Origin: an uncultured Clostridia bacterium
GTDB taxonomy: Bacteria; Bacillota; Clostridia; TANB77; CAG-508
Assembly (NCBI GenBank): GCA_934167225.1
Contig: CAKPLD010000006.1
Span: 1-37,864 of the forward strand
Direction of reading: 5' to 3'
DNA length: 37,864 nt
A model generated the notes under the pieces. That model was not told the origin of the DNA. It made no database searches and saw only the letters and a list, made by a program, of their open reading frames with translations. The translations under genes and the position numbers were made by a program. This document shows positions 1 to 7,493 of this stretch, in pieces. Within the stretch, counting starts at the first letter, position 1. Each line of letters starts with the position of its first letter.

Positions 1-500
1 AAAACTGCTATTTTTCCATCTCCATGGATGTATTTTTCTATTAATCCATCAGCTGTTTCAAATCTTACAAATCTACGTATGCTTAGTTTTTCTCCTATTT
101 TTGCAACTTTGTCAACTAATACGTCTGATACTTTTTTTCCAGCCTCGTCTATTGATTCTTGTTCTAATAAACTTTCTACGTCTAGCGGATTTTTTAAAGC
201 TACTTGTTTTGCAACTGCTTCAACAAATTCCTTGAATTCAGTGTTTTGTGCAACGAAGTCTGTTTCTGAGTTAACTTCTACAACTGCTCCAACTTTTCCA
301 TCTTCTGATACATATCCTAAAACTAGTCCTTCTGCTGCTATTCTGTCAGATTTTTTTGCAGCTTTTGCAATACCTCTTTCACGTAAAAGTTCGATTGCTT
401 TTTCCATATCTCCATCTGCTTCTGTTAAAACTTTTTTGCAGTCCATCATTCCTGCACCTGTTTTTTCTCTTAATTCTTTTACCATTGCTGCTGATACCAT
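1..500 (-). CDS. tsf: Elongation factor Ts, 5' part (runs off the left edge)
   Basis: EF-Ts is the guanine-nucleotide exchange factor that recycles EF-Tu-GDP in the cytoplasm. The visible N-terminal ~166 residues show the UBA-like start with VKELREKTGAGMMDCKKVL, then IELLRERGIAKAAKKSDR, and the core VEVNSETDFVAQN that contains the TDFV motif contacting EF-Tu. The start is the ATG at 498-500, preceded by AGGAGGAG (507-514). It lies directly downstream of rpsB on the same strand, the usual rpsB-tsf order. The C-terminal dimerisation part is outside the window. Identification is secure. Confidence 0.97.
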   Translation of the reverse strand, partial: MVSAAMVKELREKTGAGMMDCKKVLTEADGDMEKAIELLRERGIAKAAKKSDRIAAEGLVLGYVSEDGKVGAVVEVNSETDFVAQNTEFKEFVEAVAKQVALKNPLDVESLLEQESIDEAGKKVSDVLVDKVAKIGEKLSIRRFVRFETADGLIEKYIHGDGKIAV

Positions 501-535
501 AATTATCTCCTCCTAATTTAATTTTATTTAAAATT

Positions 536-561
536 AGAGTAGAGCAGTTAAGCCCTACTCT
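536..561 (-). terminator. rpsB-tsf intercistronic hairpin (attenuator-like)
   Basis: On the minus strand AGAGTAGGGC pairs with GCTCTACTCT: ten pairs with one G-T, and a 6-nt loop. It lies just after the rpsB stop and is followed by A/T-rich sequence without a real T-run. It would therefore be a partial terminator or a processing hairpin that sets the rpsB:tsf ratio rather than a full stop. Confidence 0.6.
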
Positions 562-570
562 TTATTTTTA

Positions 571-1332
571 TTATTCTTCTACCTCAGCTACTACTTCTTC
601 CATAGTTTCTGCTCCTTCTTGAGCTTCAACTTGTGCTTCTTCAAAGCTTTCACCTTGTTTTCCTTCGATTACTGCGTTTGCCATAACATCTGTTATTAAT
701 TTAACAGCTCTTATTGCATCGTCATTTCCAGGTATAGCATAGTTTAATACTTCTGGATTGCAGTTTGTATCTACTATTCCAACTGTAGGTATATTTAATT
801 TTTTAGCTTCGTTTATAGCATTGTATTCTTTTTTAGGATCTACTAGGAATATTACTCCTGGCATTTCTTCCATATCTTTTATTCCACCTAAGTTTGTTTG
901 AAGTTTTTCCATTTCTTTCTTTAATAAAATAACTTCTTTTTTAGGTAATACTTCGAATGTTCCATCTTCTTGCATTTTTTCTAAGTCTTTTAGTCTTTGT
1001 ACTCTTGTTTTGATTGTTTTGAAGTTTGTTAACATTCCTCCTAACCATCTTTGGTCAACATAGTACATTCCACATTTTTCTGCTGCTTCTTTGATGCATT
1101 CTTGTGCTTGTTTTTTTGTTCCTACGAATAGGATTGTTTTTCCTTCTTCTGCTTGACTTCTTATGAATTCATAAGCTTCATCTAATTTTTTAGATGTTTT
1201 TTGTAAATCGATTATATGGATTCCGTTTCTAGCTTGGAATATGTATTCTGCCATTCTTGGATCCCATCTTCTTGTTTGATGTCCGAAATGAACACCTGCT
1301 TCAAGTAATTGTTTCATTGCAACTACTGCCAT
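571..1332 (-). CDS. rpsB: 30S ribosomal protein S2
   Basis: S2 is a late-assembling protein of the small ribosomal subunit. The protein (253 aa) carries MKQLLEAGVHFGHQTRRW, RNGIHIIDLQKT, FVGTKKQAQ, RWLGGMLTN and PGVIFLVDPKKE, all S2 signatures, followed by an acidic Glu-rich C-terminal tail. A longer open frame reaches 1470, but the start was set at the ATG at 1332 because GGAGG (1341-1345) precedes it at normal spacing and S2 homology begins there. It is followed by tsf. Transcription comes from the strong promoter at 1442-1470, leaving a leader of roughly 100 nt. Confidence 0.97.
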   Translation of the reverse strand: MAVVAMKQLLEAGVHFGHQTRRWDPRMAEYIFQARNGIHIIDLQKTSKKLDEAYEFIRSQAEEGKTILFVGTKKQAQECIKEAAEKCGMYYVDQRWLGGMLTNFKTIKTRVQRLKDLEKMQEDGTFEVLPKKEVILLKKEMEKLQTNLGGIKDMEEMPGVIFLVDPKKEYNAINEAKKLNIPTVGIVDTNCNPEVLNYAIPGNDDAIRAVKLITDVMANAVIEGKQGESFEEAQVEAQEGAETMEEVVAEVEE

Positions 1333-1441
1333 TTTTAATTCCTCCCTTTTTGTTATTTCTTCCATATTGTTCACGGCTTTCAAAGACCTTTTTAGGCACT
1401 CCTTTGATTTGCTCCCAATATGTGTTTTTTTAACGATATGT

Positions 1442-1470
1442 ATTCTATCACATTTTTTATGTAAATGCAA
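1442..1470 (-). promoter_or_regulatory. rpsB-tsf promoter
   Basis: On the minus strand TTGCAT (1465-1470), a 17-nt spacer and TAGAAT (1442-1447), with a TG one base before the -10 (extended -10). The ~100-nt untranslated leader to the rpsB ATG could hold ribosomal-protein autoregulation, but I cannot assign a known leader class. Confidence 0.75.
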
Positions 1471-1477
1471 GTGTTTT

Positions 1478-3250
1478 TTATTTTTTTTCGTAAACTATTA
1501 TGTCTATTGTATCAACATATCCAGCTTCGTTGTAATTTAGTTTTATATTGTATGTGTCGTTGCTGTCTTCTATTGCTGTTGCTATTTCGTTTGCCTTTGC
1601 TTCGTTTTTCTCTCCTTCTTTTATGAATAATTTTAATTGTTTTCCATTTACAACTTGGTAATCTGTCATGTTTTCACCTGCTGTTTTTATTAATTTTTTT
1701 ACATATTCTTTTTCTACATCTTCACCTTCGTATAATACAAATTTATTATTAAATTTTTCTTTTTGTAGTTCCATGTCATCTTGCTGTTCTTGCTGTTTTT
1801 TCTGTTCTTTTTCATCTATTTTTAAAATGATTTTATTTAACATTTTTGTATTAAGAACTGATTGCGTATTTTCCAAACTTTGTATAGCTCTATTTTTTAA
1901 ATTGTATAGTATTGATAAAGCCTTTCCTCCTTCATAATCACTTAACAATATGTTGTTTGTTTCGTCAAAATTCATTGGCAATGCTTCATCTGCTGATAAT
2001 TTTATGTCTGTTTTCGATGTTAAATCTATATTACTAATTTCTTTGCTTTTATAATTTCCTGTTATATCAAATGTCATTCCTTCGTTCGATTGTGATGTAT
2101 TAAGTGTTGCCTCTAGGCTTTCTTCTGGATTGCTAAATCCAATAATTCTTTTTCTTCCTTGATCATTTTCTATTTTTCCTAATTTATAAGTACGTACTTC
2201 TTCTTGCTGATCTACTAGCTTTGTTTCTTTGTAATCTAATACTTTTCCTTCTCTATTATCTAAATCTAACAAATATTCTTCACTATCAGATTTTAGTACT
2301 GTTCTTACTGTTGTTCCTTTTTGAACATAGACTGTTATTGTTATTTTGCTGTTATCTTCGCCTTGATATTCTAATCCATCAATTTTTTCCTGAATCTTGC
2401 TTGTATAACGTTCTTTTAGGCTTTCTCCTTCTTTTTCTACCAATCCTGCTTCTTTTATTTTTGAATCTACATTTTCTATTTTTCCTAAAATAATTTTATC
2501 ATTTAACGCTTGATTCAATATTTTTCTGTATAATTTATCAAGTTCATTTTTAGTTAAATTTAGTGTATATGCTGTTGTATCTACACTTTCTTTATTTGTT
2601 AGTGTAACTACTGTATTCTTTTTTGCTGTGTAGTGACTTTTGTCTATATCTGTTAACATTAAATTTACATATGTTTTTGTTAGCTCTTGAATTTCGTCAT
2701 CAGAAAAATCTAAAAGACCAGTAACTGCAACTCCTTGTAATTTTTCTGAAAACATGCTTCCATCTAACCCCATACTTGATACAAAATATGATACAGTTGC
2801 ATTTTTTGCACTAACAAATTGCTGAACTAGATTTGATAATCTAAATCCATATATATTGTTTTGCCCTAGTAAATCTACAGACATGATCACATCATTTCCG
2901 TATGATGCTGTTATATTTCTATATGATGCTTGTTCTTGTGCTTTGCTTATTCCTGTTTCTTTTATTTTATATACTTCTTCTTCGTCTGTTTCTTTTTCTA
3001 AGTATTTTAAGGTTGCTTCTGTATTTGCATTGTAATTTATACTTCCTAATAAGTCGATGTTTGCTTCTTCTTTTGATAAGTCATATGCCTCCATAAAATT
3101 CTCTATATTCTGAGCCATGTATTTTTGGAATAGTAATTGGTTTGGTTTTAATAAGTCTGTTGTAAAATATAGTGCTGTTCCTCCAATACCTACAATAAAT
3201 ATAAGAATAACTAAAATTATTATGATTATTTTTATTTTATTATTTTGCAT
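1478..3250 (-). CDS. Membrane-anchored extracellular protein of unknown function
   Basis: 590 aa. A short basic start is followed by one strong hydrophobic segment (about residues 7-30, rich in Ile and Val), so the remaining ~560 residues are probably outside the membrane. The ectodomain is hydrophilic, rich in Lys, Glu, Asn and Thr, with no cysteines or enzyme motif I recognise. It contains a Gln/Lys/Glu-rich, probably coiled segment (EKEQKKQQEQQDD) about 100 residues from the end. It sits between rlmB (18-nt gap) and rpsB, so it may be cotranscribed with rlmB. No family was recognised; a secreted cell-envelope role is only an inference from topology. Confidence 0.85.
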   Translation of the reverse strand: MQNNKIKIIIIILVILIFIVGIGGTALYFTTDLLKPNQLLFQKYMAQNIENFMEAYDLSKEEANIDLLGSINYNANTEATLKYLEKETDEEEVYKIKETGISKAQEQASYRNITASYGNDVIMSVDLLGQNNIYGFRLSNLVQQFVSAKNATVSYFVSSMGLDGSMFSEKLQGVAVTGLLDFSDDEIQELTKTYVNLMLTDIDKSHYTAKKNTVVTLTNKESVDTTAYTLNLTKNELDKLYRKILNQALNDKIILGKIENVDSKIKEAGLVEKEGESLKERYTSKIQEKIDGLEYQGEDNSKITITVYVQKGTTVRTVLKSDSEEYLLDLDNREGKVLDYKETKLVDQQEEVRTYKLGKIENDQGRKRIIGFSNPEESLEATLNTSQSNEGMTFDITGNYKSKEISNIDLTSKTDIKLSADEALPMNFDETNNILLSDYEGGKALSILYNLKNRAIQSLENTQSVLNTKMLNKIILKIDEKEQKKQQEQQDDMELQKEKFNNKFVLYEGEDVEKEYVKKLIKTAGENMTDYQVVNGKQLKLFIKEGEKNEAKANEIATAIEDSNDTYNIKLNYNEAGYVDTIDIIVYEKK

Positions 3251-3268
3251 TCAATTTTCCTCCATAAA

Positions 3269-4177
3269 TTAATTTCTTTGCTTTACAGCTTCATATACTA
3301 TGATTCCTGTTGATACAGATGCGTTTAAAGATGTTACTTTTCCCTTCATTGGTATTTTAACTAGGAAATCACAGTTTCTTTTTACTAGTTCGCCCATGCC
3401 TTTTCCTTCATTTCCTATTACTATTGCAATTGGACCTGTTAGGTTTTGATCGTAATAGTATTTTTCTGCATCTATTGCTGTTCCACAAACCCATATTCCT
3501 TTGTCTTTTAGTTTTAGTATTGTGTCTGTTATGTTGTTTACCCTAGCTATTTTCATGTATTGTAATGCTCCTGATGCTACTTTACTTACTGTACTATTTA
3601 CTTGTGCTGCTCTTCGTTTTGGTATTATTATTCCATGTACTCCTGCTGTTTCTGCTGTTCTTATTATTGCTCCTAAATTGTGGGTATCTTCTATTCCGTC
3701 TAATATTAGTATAAATGGATCTTCGTTTCTTTCTTTTGCTGTTTCTATTATGTCTTCCACTTCTGAGTATTCATATGGCGGAACTACTGCTATTACACCT
3801 TGATAGTTTTCGGTTTGTGCCATCATGTCCATTTGCTTTTTGTCTTTTTGCACTATTATTACTTTTTTTTCATTTGCTTTTGCTATTATTTTGTTTATTG
3901 ATCCTTTTAGTTCTCCTTTTGTTATGTATATTTTGTTTATGTCTTTGTCACTTTCTAGTAGTTCTAGTACTGCATTCCTTCCTTCTATTTGGTCTTCAAA
4001 TATTTTTTCTAGATCTTTTATTATTTTTTCTTCTTTGTCTTCTATTCTTCTATTTTGATTTCTTCTTTCCATTGAACCTCTTCTATCTATTATTCCACGG
4101 GTTTTTTCTCTTCTTTCTTCTTTTCTTCTTGTGTTGGTTCTTCTTTCTTCTTGATTTCTTTTATTTTTTGTTCTCAT
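3269..4177 (-). CDS. rlmB: 23S rRNA (guanosine-2'-O-)-methyltransferase, RlmB/TrmH family
   Basis: SPOUT-class methyltransferase that 2'-O-methylates rRNA with S-adenosylmethionine (RlmB modifies G2251 of 23S rRNA). After the substrate-binding domain (IEGRNAVLELL... GVIAVVPPYEY, about residues 65-140) come the three SpoU motifs: LDGIEDTHNLGAIIRTAE, IVIGNEGKGM and SLNASVSTGI, which form the trefoil-knot cofactor site. The first ~60 residues are an Arg/Lys/Glu-rich extension, probably disordered and RNA-binding, not needed by the fold. The start ATG at 4177 has a modest AGGAA upstream. The RlmB subfamily is assigned from overall layout; another 23S or tRNA target is possible. Confidence 0.88.
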   Translation of the reverse strand: MRTKNKRNQEERRTNTRRKEERREKTRGIIDRRGSMERRNQNRRIEDKEEKIIKDLEKIFEDQIEGRNAVLELLESDKDINKIYITKGELKGSINKIIAKANEKKVIIVQKDKKQMDMMAQTENYQGVIAVVPPYEYSEVEDIIETAKERNEDPFILILDGIEDTHNLGAIIRTAETAGVHGIIIPKRRAAQVNSTVSKVASGALQYMKIARVNNITDTILKLKDKGIWVCGTAIDAEKYYYDQNLTGPIAIVIGNEGKGMGELVKRNCDFLVKIPMKGKVTSLNASVSTGIIVYEAVKQRN

Positions 4178-4285
4178 TTTTTTCCTACTTTCTTTTTGTG
4201 GTTTACATGTAATAGTATAACATATTTGTTGTTTTTTTTGTAGTGTTTTGGGAATTTTTTTTGTTTTTTGTATAAAAAGAAAGGA

Positions 4286-4326
4286 GGTAACCGAGAGTGC
4301 AAGTTTGCACCGTTTACTCGGTTACC
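4286..4326 (-). terminator. Nested hairpin downstream of the 4341-4712 gene
   Basis: GGTAACCGAG (4286-4295) pairs with CTCGGTTACC (4317-4326), and a second stem GTGCAA/TTGCAC (4297-4302/4305-4310) sits inside. Outer A/G-T pairs can lengthen the stem to about 15. On the plus side it is followed by five T; on the minus side by a pyrimidine-rich run ending in five T. It can terminate the minus-strand gene upstream and possibly act in both directions. Confidence 0.75.
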
Positions 4327-4340
4327 TTTTTAGGTGGTAC

Positions 4341-4712
4341 TTAGGTACCCCATAGGGCACCAATTATACGCTTTGCTCCTTCAGGATCTCCCCCCAGCGT
4401 CATATCTATCGCAGCATATACTACGATAAATATATATAACAGCCACAGAGCGCCTGCCCCCGCGATAATAAAAGCCTGGGGTGTAAATTTTTTCTTTAGC
4501 GATAGTATCGCCATATATACTATCGCTACAACTATAACGGTAGCAACAACCTGCCACATCAGTCGAGCTGGCCTTTCGGGATGTGATGTTTGTAACAATA
4601 CCATATTGGCTTTCACCCGTTCGAGCCATTCCGTATGCTCTACTAACTTCCAGGCCGTTGCGCCAATAATACCGATATAAGATTTTTCCAAAATATTTTT
4701 AACCTTTGCCAT
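4341..4712 (-). CDS. Small two-helix membrane protein, unknown function, probably acquired
   Basis: 123 aa. An amphipathic N-terminal half (MAKVKNILEKSYIGIIG...) is followed by two clear membrane segments, about residues 53-70 (VVATVIVVAIVYMAIL) and 81-104 (IIAGAGALWLLYIFIVVYAAI). The loop between them is basic (SLKKKFTP) and the C-terminus short. It has its own near-consensus promoter (4764-4792), RBS AGGAAGG and terminator, so it is a stand-alone cassette. Codons such as GCC, CTC, CGG and GGG set it apart from the A/T-ending codons of neighbours, which suggests horizontal transfer. I do not recognise a family; a holin-like or mobile-element membrane protein would fit its size, without direct support. 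Confidence 0.8.
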   Translation of the reverse strand: MAKVKNILEKSYIGIIGATAWKLVEHTEWLERVKANMVLLQTSHPERPARLMWQVVATVIVVAIVYMAILSLKKKFTPQAFIIAGAGALWLLYIFIVVYAAIDMTLGGDPEGAKRIIGALWGT

Positions 4713-4763
4713 CTTTACCTTCCTTTCTTATTTCAGTATTGACTTTGTCTGCTTATATATATT

Positions 4764-4792
4764 ACTATACTACTTTTGTATATTTTTGTCAA
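4764..4792 (-). promoter_or_regulatory. Promoter of the 4341-4712 gene
   Basis: Minus strand TTGACA (4787-4792), 17-nt spacer, TATAGT (4764-4769): a near-perfect vegetative promoter about 50 nt before the start codon. Confidence 0.8.
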
Positions 4793-4830
4793 TTAAATTT
4801 ACATAAAGTCTTGTATTTTTAATAATTATG

Positions 4831-4931
4831 TGTTATCATATAATTGTACAAAATTCAGAGCATTCACAGCACGCTCAAAGATTTTTTTGTTTTTTGGGAG
4901 GGGCTGTGGTTACCTCCCGAAAAAGGAGGTT
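4831..4931 (+). promoter_or_regulatory. Duplicated leader, copy 1: promoter region plus switch-like RBS hairpins
   Basis: A 101-nt segment repeated almost exactly at 5516-5616 (about five substitutions and two single-base indels). It holds TATAAT (4839-4844), a GAGC/GCTC weak stem and U-run (4858-4889), and two mutually exclusive helices. GGGAGG (4896-4901) can pair with CCTCCC (4913-4918), or ACCTCC (4912-4917) can pair with GGAGGT (4925-4930), which is the ribosome binding site of the next gene. CACAGC (4865-4870) can also pair with GCTGTG (4903-4908). This layout suggests translational control by alternative folding. Confidence 0.7.
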
Positions 4932-4936
4932 AATTC

Positions 4937-5338
4937 ATGACGGAAAACGAATGCAGACTTTTAATGGCTAACGGTTGTATCATCCCAGTGAATGACGAGA
5001 ACTTGGCCGAAGTTCTGTTGGCTGTCACAGAAACTGTTCGCGTCCTCAATGAGGAAAATTATTTCTCATCAACAGAGGCCGCCTGCAAGGCCACTTATTC
5101 ATTACATACAATGATGATGACTGAGCTGGCCGACGGCAATTGGGTTTTCGAATCCCCTTTAGCCTATGATCTGAACATTTTGATCTTCAATATTCCAAAA
5201 CTTAATTTGGGATATTGCATGAGCGATATGAGCAGAGAGGAGTTAAGAAACCTGCTCACTATGCTCCATTCTATTGCTCAGATTGATGAAAATGACGTAC
5301 GTAAATTGGTTACTATATACAGTTCTACTGTAAAGTAA
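4937..5338 (+). CDS. Small acidic helical protein, unknown, cassette 1
   Basis: 133 aa, no signal peptide or membrane segment, predicted mostly helical, rich in Glu, Leu and Asn with four Cys spread without a metal-site spacing. Start ATG at 4937 follows AAAAAGGAGG inside the switch-like leader. It is framed by the leader repeat and by a perfect 36-nt palindromic terminator, so it is monocistronic. GC-richer codons (GCC, CTG, GAG, AAC) contrast with the host genes. The next gene (5624-6034) has the same leader and a related terminator but little clear sequence identity; both are of similar length and helical, so distant paralogy is possible. I do not recognise the family. Confidence 0.75.
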   Translation: MTENECRLLMANGCIIPVNDENLAEVLLAVTETVRVLNEENYFSSTEAACKATYSLHTMMMTELADGNWVFESPLAYDLNILIFNIPKLNLGYCMSDMSREELRNLLTMLHSIAQIDENDVRKLVTIYSSTVK

Positions 5339-5352
5339 CCCACAATCACCCT

Positions 5353-5388
5353 CTCTCTTACATTGTGTAATTACACAATGTAAGAGAG
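5353..5388 (+). terminator. Perfect 36-nt palindromic terminator after cassette 1
   Basis: CTCTCTTACATTGTGTAA (5353-5370) is followed immediately by its exact reverse complement (5371-5388) and then by ACATTTTTATATTTT. The core ACATTGTGTAA..TACACAATG recurs in the terminator at 6043-6082. Confidence 0.85.
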
Positions 5389-5515
5389 ACATTTTTATAT
5401 TTTCCTCATTTATTATATACATCATTATTTTTTAGTATTTTATTTATTTTTCAATAGTGTTAATTTTAATTATCCCGTATAATTTACATAACATCTTTAT
5501 TTTTCTTTTATTACA

Positions 5516-5616
5516 TGTTATCATATAATTGTACAAAAGTTCAGAGCATACACAGCACGCTCAAAAATTTTTTTGTTTTTGGGAGGGGCTGTGGCAACCT
5601 CCTGAAAAAGGAGGTT
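5516..5616 (+). promoter_or_regulatory. Duplicated leader, copy 2: RBS-sequestering stem of 9 bp
   Basis: Second copy of the leader at 4831-4931. Here GCAACCTCC (5594-5602) pairs perfectly with GGAGGTTGC (5610-5618), which contains the ribosome binding site, across a 7-nt loop TGAAAAA. The competing partner GGGAGG (5581-5586) can instead pair with CCTCCT (5598-5603). The TATAAT is at 5524-5529. No match to a riboswitch class I know; an RNA thermometer, ligand switch or trans-RNA target are all possible. Confidence 0.7.
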
Positions 5617-5623
5617 GCAAAAA

Positions 5624-6034
5624 ATGAACACTGAGATGTTAAAAGAAGACCTGTTAAAAGGTGAGGCTCTGTATGTGACTCAGCACAATATCGATGAGAC
5701 CATCGAATGTGCGATCCGTGCGCTTCTATCATTAGAAGCACAGCCTGATTGTCCTTTGGACAAGGCACGTGAAGCCTTTAACATCATGAACGTCGTTCAG
5801 CTCTTAAGGTTCGATTTTGAGCTGGTAGTCAGCGACAGAAGAGAGTATGTTGATACCATATTCGAGGATTTCTCGAATATCATTAACAGACATCCTGTCC
5901 TTGTTTTTTACTCCTTATTATGGGAGATCGACAACGAGGTTTTGGAACAGATTGCCAAGGCTATAAGAATTAGCCAAGCTTTCGATTCTGCTGAACTCGA
6001 ACTCATGCTGTCTCTCCTTGTACATAAGGAGTAA
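5624..6034 (+). CDS. Small helical protein, unknown, cassette 2
   Basis: 136 aa from the ATG at 5624. An in-frame TTG at 5615 was rejected because it lies inside the GGAGGTTG ribosome binding site. Soluble, acidic, nearly all helical by eye (IDETIECAIRALLSLE, VLEQIAKAIRISQAF), with two Cys near the N-terminus. It is preceded by leader copy 2 and followed by an intrinsic terminator. Codons are GC-shifted relative to dapB next door. There is no recognised domain. Its pairing with 4937-5338 (shared leader, shared terminator core, different protein) suggests a modular cassette family whose coding parts diverge or exchange. Confidence 0.75.
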   Translation: MNTEMLKEDLLKGEALYVTQHNIDETIECAIRALLSLEAQPDCPLDKAREAFNIMNVVQLLRFDFELVVSDRREYVDTIFEDFSNIINRHPVLVFYSLLWEIDNEVLEQIAKAIRISQAFDSAELELMLSLLVHKE

Positions 6035-6042
6035 CAACTTCC

Positions 6043-6082
6043 CCCGACATTGTGTAACTACACAATGCCGGGGTCCTTTTTA
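6043..6082 (+). terminator. Terminator after cassette 2
   Basis: CCCCG (6043-6047) pairs with CGGGG (6070-6074), and CATTGTGTA (6049-6057) with TACACAATG (6060-6068). One A-C mismatch separates the stems and the loop is 2 nt. TCCTTTTT follows. Confidence 0.85.
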
Positions 6083-6139
6083 AATTATTTCTTACATCTC
6101 TTCAACTCGCAATCTCACAAATCCATTACCACTCACAAC

Positions 6140-6892
6140 CTATTTTCCCAACAAATCATCCATATCATACAATCCATTTTCCTTACCCACAATAAATTCC
6201 ACAGCTCTAATTGCACCTTCAGCAAAAACATTTCTAGAATAAGAAGTATGAGTAATTTCAAAAGTTTCCGATTCACCAAAAAACTTAACAGAATGTTCAC
6301 CAACAATATTACCACCACGAATTGAAGTCATGCCAATTTCGTGTTTATCTCTCTTTTCATGTTTGCTATGTCTATCGTATTCACAATGGTATCCACCACC
6401 TAAAGACTGATTTATAGCATCTGCAAGCATTTGGGCTGTTCCACTAGGGCTGTCTATTTTTCTGTTATGATGAGTTTCTACAATTTCAATATCTGTTCCT
6501 TTTAGTTTTGGGGCAATTTCTTTAAGAATATGCTCAAATAAATTTATACTAAAAGACATATTGGCAGATTTAAAAATTGGAATAGATTTAGAATATTCAG
6601 CAATTTTCTTTTCTTCTTCTTCATTAAAACCTGTTGTTGCAATTACTACTGGTATTTCATTCTTTTTAGCATATTCTAACATATTTAAAGTTGCAACAGG
6701 TACCGAAAAATCTACTATAACATCTGGTTTTTCATTAATTTGTGAAAGATCTGTATATACAGGGTATGTCAAATCTCCATTATCTACTCTATCTGCTCCA
6801 CATTTTACTATCATATTTTCGTTTTTATCTACAAGTTCACTTACAACCTGTCCCATTTTACCATTACAACCATTTACCATTACTTCAATCAT
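6140..6892 (-). CDS. dapB: 4-hydroxy-tetrahydrodipicolinate reductase
   Basis: Reduces 4-hydroxy-tetrahydrodipicolinate to tetrahydrodipicolinate with NAD(P)H in the diaminopimelate/lysine pathway, feeding peptidoglycan and, in spore formers, dipicolinate. 250 aa, typical length. The N-terminal Rossmann motif GCNGKMG (residues 8-14) binds the nucleotide. Further motifs are VVIATTGF, and HHNRKIDSPSGTA with the catalytic His-His and Lys and the substrate-binding SGTA, then IRGGNIVGEH. The start ATG overlaps the stop of the HD-domain gene by 4 nt (ATGA), so translation is probably coupled. dapA lies upstream in the same direction. It ends with TAG. Confidence 0.96.
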   Translation of the reverse strand: MIEVMVNGCNGKMGQVVSELVDKNENMIVKCGADRVDNGDLTYPVYTDLSQINEKPDVIVDFSVPVATLNMLEYAKKNEIPVVIATTGFNEEEEKKIAEYSKSIPIFKSANMSFSINLFEHILKEIAPKLKGTDIEIVETHHNRKIDSPSGTAQMLADAINQSLGGGYHCEYDRHSKHEKRDKHEIGMTSIRGGNIVGEHSVKFFGESETFEITHTSYSRNVFAEGAIRAVEFIVGKENGLYDMDDLLGK

Positions 6893-7398
6893 TTTATTAT
6901 TTTCTCCTTTTCCTCTTTGATTTCATTTTTCTTCTCTTTTATTTTTATAAATGCCTCTGCAATTGCAAAATATTTATCTACAAATGTTAATATAAATGTT
7001 TCCTTATATTTCGGAATTGCTGGTGTTACAGGCCACATATGTTTTATTATCATGTCTTTTTCTTTATCATTTAAATTTAAAATTTCAGATGCTTCCTTAA
7101 ATGCTGTTTTTCCGTGTGTATATGCATGAAGGCCTTTTCTTCCTCTTTCGCGTTTTCTCCAGTCATATAAAAATAAGTCATGCACCATTCCTGCTCTTGC
7201 AGCAGATATATAATCTAAATTATGTTTTTTGCAAATTAAATATGTATTATATGATACAAATAGACAATGATAAAAACAGTTTATATTATAATGTTGCCTA
7301 TATTTTTTCATTTGCTGTACTTTTTCTTTATTTAGTATTTCATTAATTATTGACATATATTCTTTGTCATTAAATATTTTGTTTATATCTCTAATCAA
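6889..7398 (-). CDS. HD-domain phosphohydrolase-like protein
   Basis: 169 aa. HD-superfamily metal-binding residues can be traced: a first His in INCFYHCLFVS, the HD doublet in RAGMVHDLFLYDW (about residue 74), later His in LHAYTHGK and IIKHMWPVT, and the closing Asp in TFVDKYFA. The family hydrolyses phosphate esters of nucleotides or similar substrates; this member's substrate is unknown. The start is TTG at 7396-7398, supported by AAGGAGAG about 8 nt upstream. It lies between dapA and dapB and overlaps dapB by 4 nt, so it is cotranscribed with them; a link to lysine synthesis is only contextual. A Lys/Glu-rich C-terminal tail may be a coiled coil. Confidence 0.85.
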   Translation of the reverse strand: MIRDINKIFNDKEYMSIINEILNKEKVQQMKKYRQHYNINCFYHCLFVSYNTYLICKKHNLDYISAARAGMVHDLFLYDWRKRERGRKGLHAYTHGKTAFKEASEILNLNDKEKDMIIKHMWPVTPAIPKYKETFILTFVDKYFAIAEAFIKIKEKKNEIKEEKEKIIK

Positions 7399-7429
7399 TT
7401 TAAAACTCTCCTTGTTTAACTTTATAGTA

Positions 7430-7473
7430 AGTCAGGATGTAAACAATAATTATTTATTATTTGCATCCTGACT
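7430..7473 (-). terminator. Hairpin between dapA and the HD gene
   Basis: AGTCAGGATG (7430-7439) pairs exactly with CATCCTGACT (7464-7473), with partial inner pairing AATAAT/ATTATT. The T-run (TTTTT) lies on the plus side only. On the gene strand (minus) no U-run follows, so it is better read as an intercistronic stabiliser or attenuator for dapA, or a terminator of antisense transcription. Confidence 0.55.
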
Positions 7474-7493
7474 TTTTCGTCTTGTGGTATTTT

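Noticed and set aside
28..516. Plus-strand open frame of 162 codons
   Set aside because: It is antisense to tsf, whose protein motifs are unambiguous.
1333..1470. N-terminal extension of rpsB by 46 codons
   Set aside because: It contains the promoter -10 and has no S2 homology; the ATG at 1332 has a good ribosome binding site.
3715..4212. Long plus-strand frame opposite rlmB
   Set aside because: Leu/Phe-rich shadow of Lys/Glu/Arg-rich coding on the other strand; no ribosome binding site.
4381..4629. 82-codon minus-strand frame inside the 4341-4712 gene, considered as a +1 product at its CGG
   Set aside because: The frame-0 protein carries two clear membrane helices after the CGG and ends at a terminator; the +1 route from the CGG meets a stop at once.
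5353..6082. Palindromes considered as integron attC sites or CRISPR repeats
   Set aside because: They are followed by T-runs directly after stop codons and lack attC core sites or regular spacing, so they are terminators.
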